The translations under genes and the position numbers were made by a program. A DNA stretch of 52,800 bases from DATEEG01 sp035525055 (GTDB lineage: Bacteria; Actinomycetota; Acidimicrobiia; Spongiisociales; ZC4RG35): NCBI GenBank assembly GCA_035525055.1, contig DATLEZ010000101.1, positions 1-52,800 on the forward strand, read 5' to 3'. How positions within the stretch are numbered: the first letter of the stretch is position 1; every line of letters starts with the position of its first letter. Below the pieces are notes generated by a model. The model was given only the letters and a program-made list of their open reading frames with translations. It had not been told where the DNA came from and did no database searches. Of the stretch, positions 46,370 to 52,800 are shown one piece after another.

Positions 46370-48097
46370 GTGATTTCCAATGCCCGGATCCTGGGAATGC
46401 TGGCCGAGCTAGCCCGTCTGACGTCCCTCGATGAGGGGTCGCCGCAGTCGTTCAAGGTTCGGGCCTACGAAAACGCCATCCATGGCATCGAGGGCTACCC
46501 GGGCAACGTCGCCAGCCTCGACCAAAAGGAGCTGGTGGCGATCAAAGGCGTGGGTGGATCGATTGCGACGCGGATCCGCGAGTACATCGACACCGGGACC
46601 GTCGTCAAGCTCGACGAACTCCGGATCAAGTACCCCGCGCCTCTGGTCGAACTGCTCAAGATCCCTGGCCTCGGTCCCAAGACCCTCAAGACCCTTCGCG
46701 CCGAATTGAACATTCAGAATCTCGACGATCTGAAGTTGGCCATCGAGAGAGAGGCCCTTCGCGACCTCCCCGGCCTCGGCAAGACCACGGAAGAGAAGAT
46801 CGCCAAATCCATCGAGCGCTTGGGGATGCACGGCAAGGACCGCCGGACGCCGATAGCCGATGCTCTGCCATTGGCGGAAGGTTTGGCAGCAGAACTGGAG
46901 ACGGTGCCGGGCGTCGCGGCAGTGACCTGGTGCGGGAGCCTGCGCCGCTTTGCCGAGACGATCGGCGACGTCGATCTAGTGGTTTCGGCTGCGGCTGCCG
47001 ACGAGGTGATGAAGGCCGTCGTCAGCCACCCGATGGCCAAAGAGGTAGTCGGGTCGGGACCAACCAAGACCTCTGTGCTCACCCACGCCGGGATGCAGGT
47101 GGACGTGAGGGTTGTCACCTCGGATCAATACGGTGCCGCGCTCGTGTATTTCACAGGTTCGAAGTCGCACAACGTCGCCCTGCGGCAGCGAGCCATCGAT
47201 CGGGGATGGCTTCTCAACGAATACGGTCTCTTCGACGGTGATGATCTGATCGCTTCGAAGACAGAGGAGTCGGTCTATTCGGCACTTGACCTGCCGTTCA
47301 TCCCCCCACCCCTGCGCGAGAACTCAGGTGAGATCGAGGCCGCGGCCGCCGGTCGATTGCCGGATCTCGTGACGCTCGATCGCATCAAAGGAGATCTCCA
47401 TTTCCACTCCGATCGATCAGGAGATGGCCGCTCAACCCTGGAGGAGATGGTCGCTGCGGCAGCTACCCGGGGTTACGAGTACCTCGCCATCACCGAGCAC
47501 GGTGAGGACCTGGCGATCAATGGTTCGTCGCGGGAGGAGATGCGGGCTCATCAGCGGAGGATCGAGAGTGTCCAGGAGACGTATCCGGCAATGCGTCTGC
47601 TCTACGGCTGCGAGCTGAACATCGGAGCGGACGGCAATCTCGACTACGACCCTGACTTTCGTCTCGAGTACGAGTGGTGCGTCGCTTCGGTGCATTCCCA
47701 CTTCGACCTCCCGGCTGACCGGCAGACTCAGCGACTGTTGAAGGCGATGGCCGACCCGGCCGTCAACGCGATTGGTCATCTCACCGGTCGATACATAGGC
47801 CGGCGGCCCGGCATAGACCTAAACCTTGACGCCGTCCTCGAAGGCTTGGCGATAAGTGGCGTGGCGCTGGAGGTCAACGGCGCTCTCGACCGGCTCGACG
47901 CATCGGCGGATGTGATCAGGAGGGCGGTGGCCGCCGGCGTCAAGTTGGTGATCTCGACCGACTCCCACCACACATCCGATCTCAAACGGATGGCCTACGG
48001 CGTCTCCCACTCGCAGCGCGGATGGGCCGCTGCCGGCGATGTGGCCAACACCATGCCCCAAGCCGACTTCGTCGACTTCGTCGGCAGTCGTCGATAG
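46370..48097 (+). CDS. polX: DNA polymerase/3'-5' exonuclease PolX
   Basis: A 575-residue family X polymerase with a PHP domain. Residues 1-60 form the 8-kDa-like domain (ELARLTSLDEGSPQSFKVRA, YENAIHGIEGYPG). Helix-hairpin-helix motifs follow (KGVGGSIATRIREYI, IPGLGPKTLKTL, LPGLGKTTEEKIAKSIERL). The nucleotidyl-transfer Asp residues are in GSLRRFAETIGDVDLVV and MQVDVRVV. The C-terminal PHP exonuclease starts at about 343: KGDLHFHSDRSGDGRSTLEE, YLAITEHGEDL, VASVHSHFDLP and LVISTDSHHTSDL. PolX acts in base-excision and other gap-filling repair. The start is fixed by the -10 box. Confidence 0.96.
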   Translation: MISNARILGMLAELARLTSLDEGSPQSFKVRAYENAIHGIEGYPGNVASLDQKELVAIKGVGGSIATRIREYIDTGTVVKLDELRIKYPAPLVELLKIPGLGPKTLKTLRAELNIQNLDDLKLAIEREALRDLPGLGKTTEEKIAKSIERLGMHGKDRRTPIADALPLAEGLAAELETVPGVAAVTWCGSLRRFAETIGDVDLVVSAAAADEVMKAVVSHPMAKEVVGSGPTKTSVLTHAGMQVDVRVVTSDQYGAALVYFTGSKSHNVALRQRAIDRGWLLNEYGLFDGDDLIASKTEESVYSALDLPFIPPPLRENSGEIEAAAAGRLPDLVTLDRIKGDLHFHSDRSGDGRSTLEEMVAAAATRGYEYLAITEHGEDLAINGSSREEMRAHQRRIESVQETYPAMRLLYGCELNIGADGNLDYDPDFRLEYEWCVASVHSHFDLPADRQTQRLLKAMADPAVNAIGHLTGRYIGRRPGIDLNLDAVLEGLAISGVALEVNGALDRLDASADVIRRAVAAGVKLVISTDSHHTSDLKRMAYGVSHSQRGWAAAGDVANTMPQADFVDFVGSRR

Positions 48098-48110
48098 TCC
48101 TGCCGATGGA

Positions 48111-49334
48111 TCAGGGGGCGAGACTCCCGTCGGCGAGGTCGGCGAAGAACGACGGTGCCGAGTCGGTGAGGTAGACGACCGAGGCACTGCCGGCTGTGCC
48201 TACCCGGCCCGGTGCCACATGATTGCCGATGCCGGCGATCGGGGTGTCGAGGGCCAATGCCGCGAAGGCCAGGAGGTCGCCGGGCGCAAGGTCGGTGCTC
48301 ATCCATTGGGCGCTCTCGCTGATGAGAGTCGGGAGGTGCAGTGGTCCGTACGCCTGTGCGCTGGACAGCGCCGCCAGCAGCAAGAGTCCACCGTTGAATT
48401 GACGGGTGAGGTCGCCTCCGGGAAGCGTCTTTCGGGCCCTGGCCAAGGCCAGTGCATCAGGGCCATTCAGATATTGCGATCCGGCATCGAGATAGGCGCC
48501 AGCCGACGAGTCGGCCACCGGAAGCGGCAACTCGATGTCCACGCCCCCGAGAACGCTGCCGAGCATTTCCTGGAATCCCGTAAAGCCGGTCAGCACATAA
48601 CCGTTAAGGTTCAGTCCGGTTACATCCGCCACGGTTCGCAGCATCACGTCCGGGCCGCCAGTCGAGAGCGACGCATTGATCTTGCTCAGGCCTCCCCCGG
48701 AAATTCGAACCCATGAGTCGCGAGGAATACCGAGGACTCCCCCTTGGCCGAGGCCGTCGAGTGCCACCAGATGGATGCTGTCGGCCCTCGAGGCTTCGGG
48801 GTCCTCTCCCGTCCTCGCGTCGGACCCCACCGCGACCACGACTTTGGGCACGACCCCGTACCAGACGAGTTCGGTACCCGACAGGGAGATGGATGACAAC
48901 CTCGCCGCCACTATCCGGAAGCCATCGCCGTCGTCGACGCCGTAGATCGCATCCGGCCCGATCTCGGCCGCGGCCAGTTCGATGTCACCCACCGACGTCA
49001 TAGTTGCCCTTCCCCCGACGGGGCACTCCGTTGCCTCGCCCCGTCCTGCCAATCCGGCAGCGATGTTGCTCGGGGTTCCTCCGCAGGCCGACCCGTAGAC
49101 GTCGGCTACTGCCTGCTCCCAGGCGGGGCTGGCACCATCGAGATGGAAGTCGGCTGCAGTCGTCGTGCTTGCGGGTCTGGTGCCAAGCCTTCCGATGTAT
49201 GCGGGGGTCGGGCATGGTGGGGTTGTCGCGGGGGTGGTAGGCGGGGTCGCCGGGGATGAGCAGGCAGCCAGCACGGAAAAGGCCACGACCACCGTCAGCG
49301 TCGTCGAACCCTGCGCTGAGCGGCGGATCTGCAT
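48111..49334 (-). CDS. LytR-CpsA-Psr (LCP) family envelope protein, lipoprotein-type
   Basis: A 407-residue secreted protein with a lipobox: TLTVVVAFSVLAACSSPA, followed by a Pro/Thr-rich linker (TPPTTPATTPPCPTP). An N-terminal region of about 110 residues resembles a type IV pilin-related unit (ADFHLDGASPAWEQAVADVY, TSVGDIELAAAEI). Then the LCP core: VVVAVGSDARTGEDPEASRA, DSIHLVALDGLGQGGVLGIP, RDSWVRISGGGLSKINASLS, VTGLNLNGYVLTGFTGFQEM and ARARKTLPGGDLTRQFNGGL, with the conserved Asp/Arg phosphate-binding residues. LCP enzymes attach wall polymers such as arabinogalactan or teichoic acid to peptidoglycan. TAGGGT lies nine bases before the ATG. Confidence 0.88.
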   Translation of the reverse strand: MQIRRSAQGSTTLTVVVAFSVLAACSSPATPPTTPATTPPCPTPAYIGRLGTRPASTTTAADFHLDGASPAWEQAVADVYGSACGGTPSNIAAGLAGRGEATECPVGGRATMTSVGDIELAAAEIGPDAIYGVDDGDGFRIVAARLSSISLSGTELVWYGVVPKVVVAVGSDARTGEDPEASRADSIHLVALDGLGQGGVLGIPRDSWVRISGGGLSKINASLSTGGPDVMLRTVADVTGLNLNGYVLTGFTGFQEMLGSVLGGVDIELPLPVADSSAGAYLDAGSQYLNGPDALALARARKTLPGGDLTRQFNGGLLLLAALSSAQAYGPLHLPTLISESAQWMSTDLAPGDLLAFAALALDTPIAGIGNHVAPGRVGTAGSASVVYLTDSAPSFFADLADGSLAP

Positions 49335-49435
49335 CGGGCCGGGACCCTAAAGCCGTCGACCCGCCCTGCAAAGCTGACACCGAAACCCGGGAAGCGGTTT
49401 GGACCGCGCCTGGCGTGCGGCCGATCGAGGCTTCT

Positions 49436-49441
49436 TATACT
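49436..49441 (+). promoter_or_regulatory. -10 box (TATACT) of hppA
   Basis: A near-consensus TATACT lies 24 bases before the TTG start, leaving room for an RBS (GAGGAC). It stands in the gap with the divergent LCP gene. Confidence 0.5.
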
Positions 49442-49465
49442 CCCCCGACCCTTCCCGAGGACTTC

Positions 49466-51538
49466 TTGGCCACAGACAACGTTATTTACTTCGCGCTGGC
49501 GGCCGGTCTAGTTGCGCTGGGCCTGGCGGTGTTCTATGCACGCTACGTGCTGGCGGCGCTCCCGGGAAACGAGCGCATGGTCGAGATATCGGCCGCCATA
49601 CGCGAGGGTTCGATGGCCTTCCTCCGGCGCGAATACACCTGGGTGGGGGCATTCGTCGCCGTCCTGGCCGTCTTGATTGGGTTCCTGCTTCCGTGGGGAG
49701 CTCTCGGCGCCCCGGCCTTCGTCTTTGGTGCCGTGCTGTCGGCGACGGCAGGCTTTGTTGGGCTGAGAATCGCTACAGCTGCCAACAGTCGGACAGCCGA
49801 AGCGGCCCGTATAGGCGGGGCCGCTCACGCCCTCCCGCTGGCGTTTCGGGGAGGGGCCGTGATGGGCTTCACCGTGGCGGGTTTGGGACTCTTAGGTCTC
49901 GTAGTCGGGTATCTCGTTACAAACGTCTGGCTGAATCGGCCAGACTGGCCCCAGATCATCACCGCTATCGGGCTGGGTGGTTCCTCGGTGGCACTTTTTG
50001 CCCGGGTTGGGGGAGGGATCTACACCAAGGCGGCCGATGTCGGAGCCGATCTCGTGGGCAAGGTAGAGGCCGGAATCCCTGAGGACGACCCCCGGAATCC
50101 GGCAGTCATTGCCGACAACGTCGGTGACAACGTCGGCGACGTCGCCGGGATGGGGGCAGATCTCTTCGAGTCGTACGTTGGCTCCCTTGTTGCGCCGATC
50201 GCTTACGCCTCTCTGGCGTTCGCCGGCAGCGTCTTCTTGCCGCAACTGATCATGTTCCCGCTAGCCGTTGCCGCGCTGGGCATGGCGGCATCGGTAGGGG
50301 CGTCGTTTCTGGTCGGCCCCAGGTTGTCGCGTCTTTGGGGCGACAACCTCGGCAACGCCCTCCGCCTCGCCACCCTCGGGGCCGCGGCCATCACCACCAT
50401 CGGGGTCCTGCCCCTCTCGTGGTGGATGTTCGGTGGCCTCCCCGGAGTCGCCCACCCGTCGGGACTATTCCTCGCGGTAGTCGTCGGTCTCGTCGTCGGT
50501 CTCGCCATCGGCCAGATTTCGGAATGGTTCACATCGGATCATTTCAAGGTGGTCAAGGAGGTCGCCCGTAACTCCCAGACCGGGGCCGCCACCGTCTTGA
50601 TTTCTGGGCTAGCCGAAGGGATGCGCTCATCGGCCTATTCGGTGGTGTTGGTAGCCGCTGGGATCGTCGGCGCTTTCACTGCCGGCAATTGGGCGATGGG
50701 TGAAGGCGGTGGCGTCTATGGCGTCTCGATCGCAGCTATCGGGGTGCTCGCCACACTCGGGATCACGATCTCCGTCGACGCCTACGGTCCCATCGCCGAC
50801 AACGCGGGTGGTATTGCCGAGATGGCGCATCTTCCCCAAGAGGTTCGTCAGGCCACCGACGCTCTCGACTCGCTTGGCAATACCACCGCAGCGGTTGCCA
50901 AGGGTTTTGCGATCGGGTCTGCGGCTGTGACCGCCCTGGCGTTGTTCTCCGCATTTGCTGCGGCAGTATCTCTCGACTCCATCAACCTCATCAATCCCGC
51001 TACCACCGCCGGTCTGTTCATCGGTGGCGCCTTTCCCTTCCTCTTTTCTGCATTCACAATGAATGCTGTGGGGCGGACGGCCAACAAGATGATCGAGGAA
51101 GTGCGGCGACAGTTCCGCGAGATTCCCGGCCTGAGAGAGGGGCGGCCGGGAGTGAAAGCGGAATATGCCAAGTGCGTCGACATTGCAACCACCGGGGCCC
51201 TCCGGGAGATGATCCTGCCTGGATTGCTGACGATTGCCACGCCGATCGCGATTGGTTTCGTGGATGTCGAAGCTCTCGGCGGCTTCCTGGCCGGAGCCCT
51301 GGTCACCGGCTTCCTACTCGCCATCTTCATGGCCAACGCAGGTGGTGCCTGGGACAACGCCAAGAAGTTCATCGAAGCCGGGGCTTTCGGTGGCAAGGGG
51401 TCGGAGGCCCACAAGGCAGCCGTAATCGGTGACACGGTCGGGGACCCCTTCAAGGACACGTCGGGCCCGGCGATGAACATAGTCATCAAGGTGATGACCA
51501 TCGTGTCGCTCATCTTTGCCTCAGCCTTCGTGGGCTGA
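49466..51538 (+). CDS. hppA: Membrane-bound ion-pumping pyrophosphatase, K+-dependent type
   Basis: A 690-residue protein with about sixteen membrane helices that couples PPi hydrolysis to H+ or Na+ transport. Active-site stretches are GGGIYTKAADVGADLVGKVE, NPAVIADNVGDNVGDVAGMG and ADLFESYVGS, plus ISVDAYGPIADNAGGIAEMA and GDTVGDPFKDTSGPAMNIVI. In LGNTTAAVAKGFAIGSAAV, Ala follows GNTTA, where K+-independent enzymes have Lys, so K+ dependence is predicted. I cannot separate H+ from Na+ transport with confidence. The longer frame to 49256 is antisense to the LCP gene. I chose TTG 49466 because homology starts there and GAGG precedes it. PPi use fits the PFK at 32265. Confidence 0.95.
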   Translation: MATDNVIYFALAAGLVALGLAVFYARYVLAALPGNERMVEISAAIREGSMAFLRREYTWVGAFVAVLAVLIGFLLPWGALGAPAFVFGAVLSATAGFVGLRIATAANSRTAEAARIGGAAHALPLAFRGGAVMGFTVAGLGLLGLVVGYLVTNVWLNRPDWPQIITAIGLGGSSVALFARVGGGIYTKAADVGADLVGKVEAGIPEDDPRNPAVIADNVGDNVGDVAGMGADLFESYVGSLVAPIAYASLAFAGSVFLPQLIMFPLAVAALGMAASVGASFLVGPRLSRLWGDNLGNALRLATLGAAAITTIGVLPLSWWMFGGLPGVAHPSGLFLAVVVGLVVGLAIGQISEWFTSDHFKVVKEVARNSQTGAATVLISGLAEGMRSSAYSVVLVAAGIVGAFTAGNWAMGEGGGVYGVSIAAIGVLATLGITISVDAYGPIADNAGGIAEMAHLPQEVRQATDALDSLGNTTAAVAKGFAIGSAAVTALALFSAFAAAVSLDSINLINPATTAGLFIGGAFPFLFSAFTMNAVGRTANKMIEEVRRQFREIPGLREGRPGVKAEYAKCVDIATTGALREMILPGLLTIATPIAIGFVDVEALGGFLAGALVTGFLLAIFMANAGGAWDNAKKFIEAGAFGGKGSEAHKAAVIGDTVGDPFKDTSGPAMNIVIKVMTIVSLIFASAFVG

Positions 51539-51547
51539 AACAGCCCA

Positions 51548-52800
51548 ATGTCAGAGGGTGCCGAGGTCTGGCTCGTCCGACATGCCCGCACCGATGCCAA
51601 TGCTGGCGGGATCTGGCAGGGGAGGACCGAAAGCGATCTCGACGCGGTCGGGGAAGGCCAGCTCTCGGCCCTGGCGGCAAGGCTCGAACGTGAGCACTTC
51701 GATCTGGTCCTCAGCTCACCGCTGCAGCGGGCCAGAAAGACGGCGGCGGTTTTCGGGGATCCGATCATCGAGGACGACCTGGTCGAGATCGACCTGGGCC
51801 GCTGGGATGGCTTGACGACTTCCGAGCTCCTAGATAGCCACCGTCCCGACCTCGAAGCCTTCACCCGTGGCGAAGGTGTGCCCCTCGGAGGAACGGGCGA
51901 GACTCCCCAGCAGATCACGATACGGATCGAGTCGATCATCGCCCGCGTCTTCGAAAGGCTCCAGCCGGGGGAGAGAGCCGTGCTGGTCACCCACGGGGGC
52001 GTCCTTGATGCTGTGACCCAGCGTTCGTTTGGCCGGGACGCATCCGGTCGGCGCCTGGGGGGTCTCACCGAGAACACCGGCATAACCCGGCTCATACGCA
52101 GGTTCGGCAGCAACCGGCTCGTCTCGTTCAACGACACTGGCCATCTGGGTGCCCGCCCGGCAGGGTTGGCCGAGGCGCTCGCCCGGAACCGGGCCGGCAT
52201 GGTCCTGGTGAGGCACGGTCAAACCAGGGCCAATGTCGAACGCCGATGGCAGGGCCAGTCCGATTGGGGTCTTGACGACGTCGGTCGGCGGCAGGTCCAG
52301 GCATTGGCTGCGTGGTACGGCCATCCCGACCGGGTCGTGAGTTCTCCACTCGGACGGGCCCTCGAGACTGCCCGGGTGTTGAGCCCGGAGCCAGAAGTGC
52401 TTGAAGGCTTGGTCGAGCTCGGTTTCGGGGAGTGGGAGGGTCTCACCGTCGAGGAGGTCCGCTCGAGCCATTCCGTTTTGTTCGATCGGATCTTCGTTGA
52501 TGGCCAGGACCTCCCCCGCGGGGTAACTGGTGAGTCCTGGGCCCAGCTGACAGCGCGGTTCCGGGCGGCAATCGACTCCATCAACCCGGGGCGGGGCCTG
52601 TTGACCGCCGTCGTCACCCACGGAGCCGCAATTCGCTCCTACCTGGCCGACCTGGCAGGCACCGGGTGGTCGGCCGCCGGGAGCTGGGAGACGCCGGCCA
52701 ACAGCTCAGTGACCCACCTGGTTCTTGGTGGGCGTGGCCCGCTTATCGTTGACTACTCCTCGGCTATCCATTTGGAATCGCTACAACTGGAGTCGCCTCA
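51548..52800 (+). CDS. Tandem histidine phosphatase protein, 3' end outside the window
   Basis: The open frame from ATG 51548 runs off the right edge, at least 417 residues. It holds two histidine-phosphatase (phosphoglycerate mutase-like) domains. Domain 1 is VWLVRHARTDANAGGIWQGR, LVLSSPLQRARKTA, VEIDLGRWDGLTTSEL and VLVTHGGVLDAVTQ; its catalytic motif is RHA rather than the usual RHG. Domain 2 is MVLVRHGQTRANVERRWQGQ, RVVSSPLGRALETARVL, VELGFGEWEGLTVEEV and VVTHGAAIRSYLADL, with a canonical RHG. Each keeps both catalytic His, the Arg pair and the Glu/Asp acid. The substrates are unknown; sugar phosphates or alpha-ribazole phosphate are possible. It starts nine bases after hppA, so co-transcription is likely. 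Confidence 0.9.
   Translation, partial: MSEGAEVWLVRHARTDANAGGIWQGRTESDLDAVGEGQLSALAARLEREHFDLVLSSPLQRARKTAAVFGDPIIEDDLVEIDLGRWDGLTTSELLDSHRPDLEAFTRGEGVPLGGTGETPQQITIRIESIIARVFERLQPGERAVLVTHGGVLDAVTQRSFGRDASGRRLGGLTENTGITRLIRRFGSNRLVSFNDTGHLGARPAGLAEALARNRAGMVLVRHGQTRANVERRWQGQSDWGLDDVGRRQVQALAAWYGHPDRVVSSPLGRALETARVLSPEPEVLEGLVELGFGEWEGLTVEEVRSSHSVLFDRIFVDGQDLPRGVTGESWAQLTARFRAAIDSINPGRGLLTAVVTHGAAIRSYLADLAGTGWSAAGSWETPANSSVTHLVLGGRGPLIVDYSSAIHLESLQLESP

Overview
This is high-GC DNA with dense, mostly intact genes, many 4-bp ATGA/GTGA overlaps and several GTG/TTG starts. It looks like a chromosome segment of an actinobacterium. The clues are the actinobacterial tad locus next to a DUF1998 helicase, an ECF42 sigma factor with DGPF (YCII) proteins, a DUF4328/septum-formation membrane protein and an LCP protein. 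The class Acidimicrobiia is my guess, but nothing here proves it. I see no rRNA, tRNA, prophage, transposase or CRISPR array. Start choices are mine, and several were moved downstream of the longest ORF on RBS or promoter evidence.

Layout. 1-4.4 kb: the 5' part of a pdhA-like gene, an intracellular subtilase with a hexapeptide repeat, and a divergent TPR-CHAT (caspase-like) protein. 4.4-6.8 kb: hisC, a DUF3237 protein and a DUF4126 membrane protein. 6.9-17.7 kb: a histidine-utilisation region (a shrunken ureohydrolase-like gene, hutH, an unknown acidic protein, hutU, hutI), interrupted by a broken histidine kinase and a DUF4328 protein, and followed by an HU gene. HutI carries an N-terminal ClpX-type zinc finger. 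17.8-24.1 kb: glycerophosphodiesterase, histidine kinase, leuC-PPOX-leuD, a macro-domain protein with a lipoprotein, and a secreted or anchored protein. 24.1-26.7 kb: TetR and a drug-type ABC exporter whose permease is frameshifted. 27-34.8 kb: valS, an MFS exporter, GNAT, a PPi-type phosphofructokinase and a HAD phosphatase. 34.9-41.6 kb: the tad pilus/secretion genes, ybaK and an MrfA-like helicase. 41.7-44.3 kb: DUF4287, two divergent DGPF proteins around a palindrome, and ECF42. 44.4-52.8 kb: ftsH, polX, an LCP protein, a K+-dependent-type membrane pyrophosphatase and a tandem histidine phosphatase that runs off the end.

How parts connect. hutH, hutU and hutI cover histidine to formiminoglutamate. 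The PPi-type PFK and the membrane pyrophosphatase both point to PPi as an energy currency. The subtilase/CHAT pair is the best candidate for an undescribed system: two proteases of different clans, head to head, one carrying a low-complexity repeat at the propeptide/catalytic junction. Two further themes run through the window. One is a leaderless promoter pattern (TANNNT, six bases, start codon). The other is a set of intergenic palindromic elements, including a palindrome of about 320 bp before hutU and a roughly 57-bp element present twice. Four 1-nt frameshifts, three of them in G/C runs, may be sequencing errors rather than true gene decay.
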